DNA of 64,000 nt from Phoenix dactylifera. Its lineage: Eukaryota > Streptophyta > Magnoliopsida > Arecales > Arecaceae. The translations under genes were made by a program, and so were the position numbers. The stretch lies in NCBI RefSeq assembly GCF_009389715.1, contig NW_024068034.1, forward strand, positions 124,001 to 188,000, written 5' to 3'. Shown here one piece after another: positions 24,027 to 36,083 of the stretch. The notes below the pieces were generated by a model. That model was given only the letters and a program-made list of their open reading frames with translations. It was not told where the DNA came from and searched no databases. Positions within the stretch are counted from its first letter, which is position 1, and each line of letters starts with the position of its first letter.

Positions 24027-24803
24027 TGTTGAGGGAATGCAAGTCCCCCCGAGTACATGAGAACCTTGCCGATACGGAGCAGGATGACGGCCGATCTCAG
24101 GCGACCGAACTTGATGCCCGACTTCAGAACGCCCGACCTCGGAAGTCCGACCTCGTCGCCCACCTACCACGGTTGCGCCCTTCCGAAGTCCGGTCAGGGG
24201 CCATGCCCTGCCACCGCCTCCAGCATTTAATGCGCACGATCTCTGCAAACCCCCTACTCACTCAACAATTAATACATATCTCCGATTCACTCAACAATTA
24301 ATACATATCTCCGATTCACTCAACAATTAATGCGCATGGCTCCGGTTATCTACGGATCGTTAGCTCTCCACGGCAAATCAGCTCAGCAGCGTTCGGTCAG
24401 CCGTGACAACTCTATGATCCCGGCCTTACCTCCGACATCAAGATATTAATTCATCCGATCGCGCACCGACTCAAGCAACGTGCTAAGTCGTACGGCGACC
24501 TCGCCCCATCACATCATAGGAAATCCGACCCTCCCTATAAGAATAGGACCCCTCCTTTTTAGAGGGGGGGAAAGAGAAAAAAAGGCCCAGCATAATATAT
24601 CTTCCTCCTCTCCCCTTCTCCAAGATTAAGCCCCCCTCTGACTTGAGCATCGGAGGGCCGGCGCCGGAAACCCCGGCCACCGGTTTTCTTTTGCAGGCCC
24701 CCTACGGAGAACGCCGCTCGCCGACGGATCGCCACCCGCCAGCGTTCGCCGGAGCTCCACCTCCTCAGCCGACGGCCGCCCCCGAGTCCAATTTCCAGCA
24801 ACA
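24027..24803 (+). repeat. 3' LTR of the Tat element
   Basis: The 777-bp LTR matches the 5' LTR almost throughout, including the 29-bp repeat and TATA-like box, with scattered substitutions mostly of the C/T and G/A kind. It ends CCAGCAACA before the flank GATTT. Confidence 0.93.
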
Positions 24804-24808
24804 GATTT

Positions 24809-25563
24809 CCTTTAAAAAAAAATAGAAATTTAGGCTCTTAATGCTTAGAGACAACTAAAATTATGGAAAAATCCACCAAGCAAACCCCTAACATTCATTC
24901 TACCTTTCAAAATAAACTGCTGAACCAAGTTGAATCGCGCTCTAAACTCTAGCACGACTGTTACCAATAGTTTATTCACTAAGATCCGCTTGTCATTATA
25001 ACTGCAATCCACGACCCTTCTAGTTAAATATCAAGTACGAGGGCATGATAATATAAGCCGCTTTATTTAAGCAATTTGATTCATTTTTATGTTATGAAAC
25101 CAGCACGAAACTAGCACGATCTCCACACCAATAAGTGATGATGGCTAGTTGGATCTGTAATTTTAAAATGTCTTTCGAGCTCGATTTCCACACGATCAAA
25201 TAACTTAATTTGATGGTTGAGTACATGAACTCATCCTTTTCAATATTCATGTTCAAGTTCCTCACCCCCCGCCACCTTTCCCGGTGCATGGATGAGTTGC
25301 GCTAAGTTGACGTCCATGTTTAATACCAACTGAAACGTTGGAAGCACGAGCCCTCGAGGTTACGTGATTGCTTCTAACATAAGCTAAGTCAACCCTCTCG
25401 CCGAAATGTTTAAATTTTCTTCCTCACCGAACTCCTCTCATAAAATCGTACCTCGATTATTGATACTAAAAGACTCTTCAAACCATTGAAGAAGTAAGAG
25501 AAACAAATGAAACTGCAAAGAAGATGAGCATTTCAAAGTACAAGTCTGATGATCACCAGACAC
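24809..25563. other. Intergenic DNA upstream of the peroxidase gene
   Basis: No gene was found. The last part presumably holds the promoter of the peroxidase gene. Confidence 0.5.
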
Positions 25564-25570
25564 TATATAA
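25564..25570 (+). promoter_or_regulatory. TATA box of the peroxidase gene
   Basis: TATATAA lies 57 bp before the start codon at 25627, implying a leader of about 25-30 nt. Confidence 0.65.
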
Positions 25571-25626
25571 GTGCTTCAAGTTCTGTAAACTTCAGCATTA
25601 GAGTTCTATAACCTTTGCTCTGTAAG

Positions 25627-27393
25627 ATGGCCTCAAGAACCTTTTCCATGTTCTTGCTCTCTTTGGCTCTTGTGCTTCTCTGCTTGGGCACAGCGGCAGC
25701 ACAAGGCCTGCAGGTTGGGTTCTACAGCAAGACATGTCCTGATATCGAACTCATCGTTCGCCAGGAGATGACTCGAGTCATTTCGGTTGCTCCAAGTCTT
25801 GCTGGTCCTCTACTTAGGATGCATTTCCATGATTGTTTTGTAAGGGTATGTCATTAAACCTGTCATGCCAAACATTCTTGCACATCATTCAAGAGATGAA
25901 AGAAGATGTGTTCTTAATATAAATGATCGGCATGCAGGGATGTGATGGCTCAGTCCTTCTGAACTCTACTCAGAACAATGTAGCTGAGAAAGATGCACCC
26001 CCAAATCAAAGCCTCCGAGGTTTTGGGGTGATCGACCGTGTCAAGGCTAGATTGGAGAAAGCTTGTCCTATGACAGTCTCCTGTGCCGACATCGTTGCAT
26101 TGGTTGCGAGGGATGCAGTGTTCTTGGTAAGAAATGCCATGTATATTTTGATGAAAAAGAAATGCCATGTATTAGTTCAATTCTACAGCTTATCTGATTG
26201 ATAAATTAAGGGCCTTTCTAACCAAAAAAATTATCTGCTTCCAGACCAAAGGACCATTCTGGCCAGTACCGACAGGCCGAAGAGATGGCCGCGTATCAAT
26301 TGCCCAGGAGACCAGGCAGCTTCCGCCTTCCAATTCCACCATTTCTTCACTGATATCATCTTTTGCCTCCAAGGGTCTTAGTGTCAAAGACCTAGTAGTT
26401 CTATCAGGTGCATATAATTTGATTTACTTTTTGAGAAAACAAAAGTTTGATTTACCTACAACATACAACTCTGTTGTGCTCATTGTTTGCATAACTTACG
26501 TATGCCAACTTAAGCCAATTCATCAGATACCTATATCAAATAGAGCATGGAAAATTACGTTTGATGTTATGCACAATCAAATCCTGATTCTTTGACATGC
26601 CAAAATTCAAGGAGTCCTATATTTACTCTAAAACTAAGAGTTGGAGACACTACAAAAAAAAAACAGGCATTGCTAACACTTTTTAATGTATATACCGACG
26701 CTTATCCACGTCGGTAGTTTTATTTCCAACACTTTCTAAAGTGTCGCAAAAGCGTCGGCAACGTGAGATTCAAAAATTAATTTGCCGACACTTTTTGAAG
26801 GAGTTGCTAGTTGGTGGCGCTAGTTTTGGCGCACGAACCAAATTACCAACGCTTCTATTTAGTTTCAGCATATCAAAGCCGAGAATTTCCATTTTCCTTG
26901 TAGTGAGAACATTTGGATTAGATTTGAAAGTTCTATATGAACAACCAAGGATCATAAATCTAACTGGGCTCCTTTCCAACCAGGTGGGCACACACTGGGG
27001 ACCTCGCACTGCACAGCCTTTTCGAACCGCATATACAACTACACCGGCAGGGGTGACACAGACCCCAACCTTGATGGCAACTACATACCAAAGTTGAAGG
27101 CCAAGTGCGCCCCCAATGATAACACGACCCTTGTGGAGATGGATCCAGGGAGCTTCAGAACATTCGACACAAGCTACTACACCGATGTGTCAAAGAGGAG
27201 AGGGCTCTTCGAGTCTGATGCAGCTCTTCTTCAAAACAGCCAGACCAGAGCTTATGTTCTGCGTCAAGCTGGTGGTGCCTTTGGATCGGAGTTCTTCAAA
27301 GATTTCGGGGACTCCATGATTAACATGGGTAACATCCAAGTCCTTACAGGCACGCAGGGTGAGATCAGGAAGACGTGTGCTTTTGTTAACTAG
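25627..27393 (+). CDS. Class III secretory peroxidase
   Basis: Four exons, 25627-25845, 25938-26126, 26245-26407 and 26984-27393, join in phase to 326 residues, a normal length for the family. Such haem enzymes use hydrogen peroxide to oxidise phenolics, or make reactive oxygen, in the wall or vacuole. A signal peptide (residues 1 to about 25, core [12 protein letters not shown]) precedes a mature start near [13 protein letters not shown]. The distal site [18 protein letters not shown] spans exons 1 and 2. The proximal haem-ligand motif VVLSGGHTLG spans the exon 3/4 junction. All eight conserved cysteines are present (TCP, HDC, GCD, KACP, SCAD, SHC, KAKC, KTC). Three introns in these positions are the classic arrangement. 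Start ATG 25627 is the first in frame. The substrate cannot be told from sequence. Confidence 0.95.
26648..26905. mobile_element. CACTA-type MITE in peroxidase intron 3
   Basis: The 258-bp element begins CACTACAAAAAAA and ends TTTTCCTTGTAGTG, the terminal signature of plant CACTA (En/Spm) transposons, and both flanks are the 3-bp duplication AGA (26645-26647 and 26906-26908). Internally CGACGCTTATCCACGTCGG-like and CGTCGGCAACG motifs form subterminal repeats. It has no coding capacity. It occupies nearly half of the 576-bp intron 3. Confidence 0.85.
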
Positions 27394-29324
27394 CTAGCCA
27401 GGCTTGTTATTTGATCCTATGGAAGATTATTAGGATATTGGGATTGCTGCGTTATGTTTCTTTAAGAGATCCAGTGATGTGAAGATGACAGTTTCGAGTG
27501 TATTTGTATTTCTTTGATTCTTAAGCGGGTGAGTAATAATGTTTTTAGTTGCTAGTAATTTTCAATGAGTTATCGTAATGAAAGGTTTGAGATGCCACAG
27601 TTGTTCTACCATGGTCCCAAGAACAGAAATAAACACCTCGATGTCCAAATCATAATAGAACAACTTTACCGTTGCACCAAAGCATGCTCTCATGAGGCTT
27701 CTAACTTAGGAACCAATCAGGAATCATATATCTATACCAGGCTTATAAATAATATTTCCTCCCAAAACATACTGTATAAAAGACAGGTAGAAGATTAATT
27801 GAGGGACTTATGAAATTTAGGAAAAAACTTTTGTTGGACTCCATTTACTCAGTGATATTTTTAACTATTCCTCCCTTTTCCTCAAAAATATATAATTTAA
27901 ACATAACGATGGTTCTATTTTTTGGATGCAAGATAATGAAGGATAGAGCACAATAAATTCTTGGAAAAGGGAGAATAGAAGATAGGTAGAAGTAACATGC
28001 ATCACAGTTAGGTCAGTCAACTGAAAATTTGAGCTAATGATTTTCTCATAGACAAATTATGGAGGCAGGATAACCTACAAGCATGACAAACTAAACCCAC
28101 TATAATGAATTGATGGCCCATTATCACAGTGACAATACTTAGGAGCTTTCAGTACAAGAATAGAAGCTCTTTTTTAGTCAATGTATTCTGAACCTCACAT
28201 GGTTCTACTTATTATCTTCAGATCATTAATGAATTAAGTTACAACAATAATAAATATATGAGACTTGAACTGAGATGATGAAAAAAGAATATAAAACAGA
28301 CTATGAGAATACAATTAATTTCTCAACTTCTTGGACATGTCACTATTTACTCTGACAGTCTGATCTCACCTTTTTGTCCTGTTCGTACACCCACATTTCC
28401 AAGTTTGATCATGAATTTTCAAAAGTATCCCCTGAAAAATTTCTGATTATTCGCATATCTTGAAGCTAATCTACTTGTGAGATTGTGAGAGCCAAATCTT
28501 GGTCCAACTTTAAAATTGCCTTCTTATTGAGCACATAGAGATAAAACGAGTTGTCTAGAGTAAAAGGGGTGGAGGCCACTTGATTCATGGAGACTGTTGG
28601 ATCTAGAGTTAGCAACTTCTGTTAACATGAGGAGGTTATTTCTGTTTTAGGGTTTTGGGCAAGCTAGGTTCATTCGGCGGATAATTTAATGAATACCCCT
28701 GAAGTTGTAAAGTCGATCGATGAAGAATGTGCAGTGACAGAATCCAACACTATGAGCACCTGAAGTTGGAAGGAGAAATTAACAGAATCAGCCATACCAT
28801 GTTAATGATAGATGGTAATCATGCATGCAAAGGGGACTCTTTTTCAATTATGAGCATAACTATTTCTTAAAAATATTATTAACACGAAAAGTTCAGGAAC
28901 ATAGAAAGTTTAATGCGTCATTATTATTGCAATGCAGCATGGATGGGTTCATAAGCAAAATGAAACAAGCTGCAATTCTGCTTTTCTATATTTTATATTT
29001 TGTGGTCAATAACACCAGAAATTTTAATGATTGAATCTCAATATTAATGATTCTGTCACCATTATATCATCACCAGGCATAATTTTTTTAAGTACTCTCC
29101 TTCACTTCAAATCTGTCATCAAATTATCTTCAAAGTTTTCTTTCAAGATTTTTCTAATATGAGCTTTATATTGTGTGTAGGTGTATAGGTGATGATTGTG
29201 ACTAGCATAATAACTTACAAATTGAAAGCTTACAGAACAATGTTGTTGCATGGTCTAAGAACTTAGCAAAAAGTACAATTGAATTAAATATACAATAATA
29301 AAATCTACTAGATGGATGATGCTA
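27394..29324. other. Intergenic DNA, no gene seen
   Basis: It begins with the 3' untranslated region of the peroxidase gene. Beyond that only short AT-rich open frames without recognisable features are present. Confidence 0.5.
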
Positions 29325-29740
29325 TAGCGAGGACCTGTATGGGTGTCTTTAATCTCAGGTCGGTAGTGTGCCAGGGATAGGTATTTATGTGGAAATGAAG
29401 AATTCAAATGATACTTTCCAGCTATTTTTTAAGCCAGATCGTAAGTTATTATAATTAGTATCAGAGCAGACACGATCTGTAATCCCTATGGACTAGGAGG
29501 GATACTGCAGTATGGCCAATTTGAGACTAACTACGATCTGATTGTGGTATTTGTGATTGAATTTAATAGGATATAGACTTTAACAATGACCCGAAAACTT
29601 AAACAAGAGAGTATATAAATACTGTATAGATATATGTTTAGTCCAATATAGATTACGTGCTAGAAAGTTCTTGAATACTTATACAGTGCCAATGACCTCC
29701 AATAATATTTTTTTGGCTAGCGCTTTTTTGTTTTTTAAAT
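29325..29740 (+). mobile_element. Diverged TRIM (copy E)
   Basis: In + orientation it shows a first LTR-like part (GCGAGGACCTGTATGGG), a primer site (TTAGTATCAGAGCAGACACG near 29456), the internal segment (GATCTGATTGTGGTATTTG), and a second LTR-like part (GTTTAGTCCAATATAG, then GAATACTTATACAG and GGCTAGCG near 29638-29730). These match the minus strand of copy C in order. The ends are too decayed to find a target duplication. Confidence 0.6.
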
Positions 29741-31330
29741 GAAGACGTGGGCCATTACAACCATAATGACCTATGATGCTTTTATCACAGATTGAAAAAT
29801 CAAAACAACTTAGCTAAAGCTCTGGCATTTTGGCTTTAACTTTTTCAGCATTGTCTTTGCCTTTAAATTTACTGGCCAAAAATAATCCTGGATAAGATTT
29901 TAAATGGCCGTTAATAGAATTTAAATAAAACTAAGAATCATGAAATAGATTGACATAATATCCAAGCAACAAATAAAAAAGAAAGAATACTAATTTAAAT
30001 TAAATGAGTGATGGAAACAAATATGAGCACAAAGGACCTATCAAATATCTAGTCATCCAATGACTCGAACCTCTCTCTTTATCTCCTTCTCCTTTCTATT
30101 TTTTTAAGGGAACGGATTGATTAATTTCTTTAAAGCACCAGAATATAATCAAAAAGTATCCTATCCAATGTGACTTGAGCATTTTAAGCAGTCTGAGGCA
30201 GTCGATATTTGATCCCAGTGACGGAGAACTGTTCTCAGTTCAGTTTCAGACGCTGTTGGGAAGAAGTCCTGTCCATAGCCTGCCACTTTTGATTCCCCAA
30301 GTTGCCCAAGGCCTAAGTTTCGCAGAAATTCTCAGTCACATCAAAAGGTTATAAAGCACCCAAGGATGCTATATCAAAAGTACTTTACAACATTACAAAC
30401 CTAAGCTGGCACTTCATTCTCTCCTTGGTTTGTTTTCTTTTTTTTATCCTTTATGAAAACAAAAAAGCTGGTTAACTGTCGAAGTGCTCGCTTTTCAGAT
30501 CTCGTGTCTTGTCTCTGGTGCTTTGGAGCATACTGTGCCACAGCCCCAAGGAAGGGATACTTGGTACTTCAGCTGTTTGGATCACAACCGACCCAACCCA
30601 TAATAAATAAAATCGACCGGATTTAAATCAAATCCACATAAAACCAACTCAAGAATAGTCCTTTTGAGCGCAACCTTTCGCAAAACTTGTGAACCGCTTA
30701 TATACTGGTTCTAAGCTCAGATGATGTATATAAAAGAAAGTAGAATTATTGTGATCACAGAAAGAAACTATACATGAATGCGACTCTCATCTAATAAGTA
30801 TATTTTAAAATGATTTTGTCTTGTTTCCTTATTGAAAGATTTGGAAAAATTTAGATTTTTATTGATTAGTGGCCTCCTGGATGAGCAGGTTGTATGTGTA
30901 GTGCTCTAGTATTAACAGGGCTTAGAATCATGGAGGAAATTTCAATATAATTTTATATTTTAAGAACTACTGCATGCGGAAAACATCATGCTAAAACCAA
31001 ACGCGAACAAGTTTAATTTGGACCCATGTGATTAGTTCAATGATTTTAACCAGCTGAAATTTCTGAGGAATCATGTTATAACACCAAAGATAACCTGAAG
31101 CTGCTCAAACTTAGACCTAAAACTAATTTGGTTCAGCCCCCGGTATTATTACTAGACCAACTCCGCTTTGGGTCGGTTCAAGAACAGAAAGAAGCAAAAG
31201 TGTCCAACTAGTTAATATTCCTTTCTTCCTCAACCCGAACAGCAAAGTGAAGGAGAAAAGCTGAAGGATCTCTATATTCTCCCACCGCCTAACCCCTTTC
31301 CAAAGCTCGCCATCTCCGTCCTGTTCCCAG
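29741..31330. other. Intergenic DNA, no gene seen
   Basis: No supported gene was found. The last few hundred bases presumably hold the promoter of the NHL gene at 31397. Confidence 0.5.
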
Positions 31331-31333
31331 TTC

Positions 31334-31340
31334 TATAAAA
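31334..31340 (+). promoter_or_regulatory. TATA box of the first NHL gene
   Basis: TATAAAA lies 57 bp before the start codon at 31397. Confidence 0.65.
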
Positions 31341-31396
31341 GAGTCCCGTCACCGCTCCCTTCACGTAGAAACTCACCCTCATCCAGAGTGCCTGCT

Positions 31397-32047
31397 ATGT
31401 CGTCCGCGTTCCAGTCACCGCCCCAGACCCAAAGCCGGTCCAACCCCCGCCGGTCCCGGCACCTTGTCCGGGAGGGCTTGCTGACCCGGTTCGCCATGTG
31501 CGTCTGCTCCGTTCTCCTCTCCCTCCTTTTCTTCGCCGGCCTCATCGTCTTCATCCTCTGGCTCAGCCTCCGCCCCCACCGCCCCCGCCTCTATCTCTCC
31601 TCCTTCTCCGCCCCCGCCGTCGCCCAGCCGTCGGCCGGCCTCCTCAACTCGCCCATCTCCTTCAACGTCACAGACCGGAACTCCAACCGGAAGATTGGCA
31701 TCTACTACGACGTCGTCTACGGCTCGGTCTACTACAAGGAAAGGATGGTCGCGTCCGGTCCGGTCCTGAACCCGTTCTTCCAGCCGCCCAAGAACACGAC
31801 GCAGGTCGCCGGGAACCTCACCGGGACGGCGCCGGCGGCCGGGGACGCGCTGGCGGCCCAGCTGTCGGGTGAGGCGGCGGCTGGCCGGGTCGAGTTCCGG
31901 CTCGACTTGAAATCGCTCATCCGGTTCAAGGTGAAGACCTGGGACACGCACCACCATACCTTGCACGTCGAGTGCGACTTGGCGGTGGGTTCCGACGGAA
32001 CCCTCCTGGCTGCCTACACGAACGAGAAGTGCTCCATCTACTTCTAG
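31397..32047 (+). CDS. NDR1/HIN1-like (NHL) protein, LEA_2 domain
   Basis: A single-exon gene of 216 residues. NHL proteins are plasma-membrane proteins with a short cytosolic N terminus, linked to pathogen and stress responses; the role of this member is not known. Residues 1-32 are basic and Ser/Arg-rich. A hydrophobic anchor spans about 34-58, followed by the family motif WLSLRPHRP. The LEA_2-type beta-sandwich follows from about residue 85 (FNVTDRNSNRKIGIYYD, then YYKERMV). N-glycosylation sequons occur at NVT (90), NTT (133) and NLT (140). The start ATG 31397 is the first in frame. The coding region is strongly GC-rich at third positions, so the opposite strand also appears open and should be ignored. 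Confidence 0.9.
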   Translation: MSSAFQSPPQTQSRSNPRRSRHLVREGLLTRFAMCVCSVLLSLLFFAGLIVFILWLSLRPHRPRLYLSSFSAPAVAQPSAGLLNSPISFNVTDRNSNRKIGIYYDVVYGSVYYKERMVASGPVLNPFFQPPKNTTQVAGNLTGTAPAAGDALAAQLSGEAAAGRVEFRLDLKSLIRFKVKTWDTHHHTLHVECDLAVGSDGTLLAAYTNEKCSIYF

Positions 32048-33761
32048 TGTTGACATTAAATAACTTGCGTGTGATCCCTTCCCTCCTGACTTCACTCTCT
32101 CACGTTTCTTCTCGCTCGGGAATGTGTAAACAACAACTTTGTCGTATCAAGAATATGGAATACTTGGTATATGGATGATTTTTTTTATTTACTTTTTCTT
32201 CTTCTTTTTTTTCATGTGATCCATTGAAGAGACTCCAAATTTCATTTGATTTTCACGGCTCTCTCTCTCTCAGAGAGAGATGGATGCAATGGATTTTTCT
32301 CTTTTTTAAAAAAAACTATGAATCATATCCAAAGAAGAGCCGCCTATGGCATGCAACAAAAACAAAGGCACAAAGTGGATTAACTTTTATATGAAAAAAA
32401 GAGAAAAATATGGAGGAATCCACCAGAAATTTTTATGAAATACTGAAGTGGGCACGGGCCATGAAGGGAAGAGAACCCCCACTTGAAACAAAAGATGAAA
32501 ACAGGGGAAAATGAAGGAAGAGAGGAAAATAAGAAAGGTGAGGGCACTAAGAATTGAACGCCAGATCAATCCTATGTTGAACACGAGTCCGGCCTTGTTC
32601 ATAAGGCTTGCACTTAGAATAGGGGTGATATTTGCTCAGAGAAGGAAAAGGGGTGTCATTTTGCTCCTTGTTGAGCAATTCAACTAGATAAAGGAGCGGC
32701 AGAAGATCAGTGGCATTGGTTCACTTAGTTTTCAAGTTTTCCTATTCACTTCTGAACTAGATATGTGATAATTTACTTATTTTCCGACATTGTAGTTTTG
32801 ACCATTCGTTTGTACCCATCAAGGCTTGCTACATGAACTGGATATTGTCAAACAGAAATGCAGACCTTTTATCTTTCTGATAATTATTTGTTTAACCCTT
32901 TCAAAATTAGTTCTAGTTCTTTTATTAGTTTTGTCCATGAGAGGATATCAGGCAATGACAGTAAGAAAATATTTACTAAGCTAGCAAAGACACATGTTAC
33001 AAAATCTGAGAAGTCATGGCATTCCCATAGAGCATGTAGATAATTTGCCTTCAGAATTGGAACAAGAAGAGCAGGTCAGACTCCATCCCATTTTTTGGGT
33101 TGAAAGGAAATGCAATCAAAAGTCTTCTTTAGCTACAATATGCGCTCATAAAACAGCAGTAGAAAACTTGTGGTGGTTAAAGACCATGCAGTCGATGAAA
33201 GAGGGAACACAACAACCATTTATCTAGAGAGTATAACCAAACCTAAAACAAGAGAGCTTGATTAGATTTATCTGACTTCCATCATTGTGCATATTATCCA
33301 GAGTGCAAACTGCTGTGTAGACGTCATATGGACATATAGTCATCAAGACACTTTTCTATAGGCAGGTGCTTTTTTCCAGAACCGAAGCTTTATGAATAAA
33401 ATAAGATGGTTCAGCTTAACCAGAACCAACCAAATCAAGATGATCTGAAGTCAGAATTACAATAAAATCAAAATAAAGTAATACAAAAGCCAATTAAAAA
33501 ATTAAGATATGCAAAATAGACAGACAAGGTGTTTCAACTTCACTCAATCTTTAGTAATTAGCAATAACATGAAGAACAGGTAAAGGTATCGAGAGATCAG
33601 GAATTAAAGATACACTTCACTCAACCAACATGAATGGCAGAAAAAACTTGCACCAAGAAAAGGCCGCAGGCAGCCCCGAATAGTTATAGACTGCAAAACC
33701 AAGAGGACATAAAAATCTCATGGAAGCATCTCTCTTACGGACTAGCACTTTAATGACTGAA
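32048..33761. other. Intergenic DNA, no gene seen
   Basis: The NHL 3' region is followed by AT-rich sequence. A CT/GA palindrome of about 20 bp lies near 32262-32280. No coding evidence was found. Confidence 0.5.
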
Positions 33762-34565
33762 TCAAGCTTGGTAACTCTTCAAAACCTTGACTTTCTCCCA
33801 TGCAAAATTAGGATCATCGCAGCCAAAATACTCACATGCTGCTGCCTTCTGGAACCTGAAATTCCCACCTCTCTTCAAGTCAAGGTTGATAGCGACCATT
33901 CCAGGCCTGAAATCAAAGTTTTGATCGGGTGGAAGATGGTCTGTTCATGGAAGGGATCACTCGTTAATTGGATCACTTGCTCTTTCAAGTCAGCTGCAAT
34001 TTGCTCGTTGGTGACAGACTCATCATGTTGGATGGAGATAAGCACAGTGTGAACCCGAATTGGGACCATCGCACCACCATTGTTTTGACACTCGATACTC
34101 TTCCCATTTTTCCGGGCCTATATGACCCTCGCACCAAGCTTTGTTGCCAGAACATGGGTCAGTGGCATCAGAGAGGGAGTCATAGCCAAATATGTGGCCT
34201 TGTTCCCCAGAACCAATCTCCTCAGGCTTCTTTATGAGGTGACATCAACACCGTGTGCTTTGTGAGGCTCTGCTCCTCAATGCTGACGAACGTTGCAGCC
34301 ATGAGCATGAAGACCAACATCGGGTGAGACAAATCCAATACCTCGGCATGTATCGCTATCAATTTTCTCAGTCGGCCCTGGCCTTTGGTGGTGATCTCAC
34401 CAAATACCATGACCATATTGATCTTGGTGCAGGTCTCACAAGCTACCTTGCTTTCAGGATCTTGCTATATGAAGGCATAAAGTATGGCATCTGACACTTG
34501 GTCCCAGAGTTTGTTAGGGTGCCCCTCTCATTAACAGATTCTTAAGTGTAGAGGAAGGTGTCCAT
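33762..34565 (-). pseudogene. S-adenosylmethionine synthetase pseudogene
   Basis: On the minus strand, from ATG 34565, the sequence shows in several frames the landmarks of SAM synthetase, the enzyme making S-adenosylmethionine from methionine and ATP: MDTFLYT with ESVNE, ACETCTK then [41 protein letters not shown] with QHDESVTN, and the C-terminal [16 protein letters not shown], ending at a stop at 33762-33764. There is an early in-frame TAA (at residue 8), several frameshifts, and a deletion of roughly 100 codons between EQTIFHP and the DFDFRPGM segment near 33925, removing the central domain. No introns are seen, but plant SAMS coding regions are often intronless, so this does not prove retroposition. 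It cannot encode an enzyme. Confidence 0.85.
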
Positions 34566-35214
34566 CTGCATAGAATAAAATGAAAATTGAATGTGTTATT
34601 GTCAATACCAATGCCAAACCATTATTAGTTGTCAAAAATGAAGTGCAGAATTTTGCCAAAAAACATAGAGTATGCCAACCACTCAAAACACTATAAATCC
34701 AATTATATGGTGTTTGGTAACTCAAATAAGATCACCGAGATGATCTTAAATTACTAGTGATCCTTATCCTAAGGCAATCTGATCTCTTGTGATCCAAGAG
34801 CACCTCATTTGGTATATTATACTCTAACGATTAAAGATCTCCAGATATTCATAAATAACCTGTTTCATATTTTATGGAAATCTAAAGACACTAACCATAT
34901 AATACCAAAACTACTTGTGATATATTCCATAAATATATATATATATATATATTAATCCTATAAATTACTATTCCTATAAAAATATATTAATTGTTATTAT
35001 AAAATTATTATTTATGTTTATACTTATAATATATTATTTAATACCACTATTTATTTTAATAAGGAAAATAAGGTAAATAAAAGTAATAAATTGAATAGTT
35101 TCATAATATAAATACAAAGTACATTAATATATTTTCATTATAATTTAAAAATAAAATAATAATATGATTAATAATATATTATAATATAATATATATCCAA
35201 AAATCTAGAATACT
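34566..35214. other. AT-rich intergenic DNA
   Basis: No gene was found. An (AT)n run of about 20 bp lies near 34934-34952. Confidence 0.5.
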
Positions 35215-35335
35215 TCATCCAAAAAAAATAGCCAAAAAATATTATTTAGATTTTTGATCTTAGTAGTCAAGTACTATCGAATATATAGTTAATACGAGAC
35301 TAAACATACGTCTATATGGATCTCCATACATCTAC
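35215..35335 (-). mobile_element. TRIM fragment (copy F)
   Basis: A single diverged LTR: GCCAAAAAATATTATTTAGA, then GTCAAGTACT and GAGACTAAACATACGTC, ending near GATCTCCATACA. It matches the + strand order of copy C LTRs. Confidence 0.5.
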
Positions 35336-35509
35336 TTTACTCCTATAATTTGAGAGACCATGAGATGAGATGCCTGCTATCATGGACTCTTTGAGCCATG
35401 TGGAACCAAAGTTTAGACTAACGACAGCTATCCCATTACAACGGTTGATATTTGACCAGATGAATCAAGGATTTTATTCTCCTCTTGAATCTTGGGAAGA
35501 AGGGTTCAT

Positions 35510-35545
35510 TAATAAATAAATAAATAAATAAATAAATAAAAATAA
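35510..35545. repeat. (AATA)n microsatellite
   Basis: About eight AATA units followed by an A-rich tail. Confidence 0.9.
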
Positions 35546-35803
35546 AAAAGAAATGTACCAACCCACTACTATCTTCCCAAGTACGTGGATAATCCGAGAT
35601 CCACTGCTCATGGGACCCGGATTTTGTGTTCCGGGCAAGTTCCCTGGGAAGCGCGGAGCTGAAACCACGATGGATGAGATCACTTCGGGACTCGAGCCTC
35701 TTGACCTCTCGCAGGAAATACTCCATGCAGTACTGCTAACGTTTTCCAACATGTATCACTAGCGATGATTCCTGACTCCATGCAGGTTACATACGATGGT
35801 TCT

Positions 35804-36083
35804 TGTTTTGGGGAGGGGAGGGGGCCTTGAATTTAGTCCCACATCGGCTAGTAGCGGAAAGGTTCCATGCCTTAAATGGGGGGTGGAAATCCTTTCCTCT
35901 CGAGGCGCCTTTTGAAGGGCAAACCCGTGAGGGCACCAGTCTCCCCCCGTCAGCGCTGGACGCGCGGGCCGGAGCGCCCAAAGCGGACAATACCTCGGGA
36001 GGAACGTGGTCCTCTTTTTCTGCTAGCTTAATGTGGGCTATGCTGTTGCGCGAGGCTCCGGCCAAAGCGCCGTCCCCGCAACA
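35804..36083 (+). repeat. 5' LTR of the 667-bp TRIM
   Basis: It runs from TGTTTTGGGGAGGGG to CCCCGCAACA. It holds the USE-like box at 35836-35846. Confidence 0.88.
35836..35877 (+). promoter_or_regulatory. snRNA-type promoter elements (USE + TATA-like) in a TRIM LTR
   Basis: GTCCCACATCG at 35836-35846 matches the plant snRNA upstream sequence element RTCCCACATCG at all 11 positions. TTAAAT at 35872-35877 follows after 25 bp, close to the spacing of Pol III-type plant snRNA promoters. The same pair recurs in the 3' LTR (about 36223-36264). Confidence 0.5.

Larger units (their letters stand above)
12684..24803 (+). mobile_element. Tat-lineage Ty3/gypsy LTR retrotransposon
   Basis: This 12.1-kb element has near-identical LTRs at 12684-13459 and 24027-24803, a primer site, gag-pol on the + strand and a purine tract before the 3' LTR. 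The flanks GGTTT (12679-12683) and GATTT (24804-24808) form a 5-bp target duplication with one mismatch. The Tat lineage is indicated by a second RNase H between the RT-linked RNase H and the integrase, absence of a chromodomain, and about 5 kb of extra DNA after integrase containing an antisense gene. By eye the LTRs differ at roughly 15-18 of about 776 positions, so the insertion is fairly young, yet gag-pol already carries several stops and frameshifts. Confidence 0.95.

Noticed and set aside
31415-32095. 226-residue open frame antisense to the first NHL gene
   Set aside because: It is the mirror of a GC-rich coding region; the translation is low-complexity Gly/Arg/Glu with no domain.
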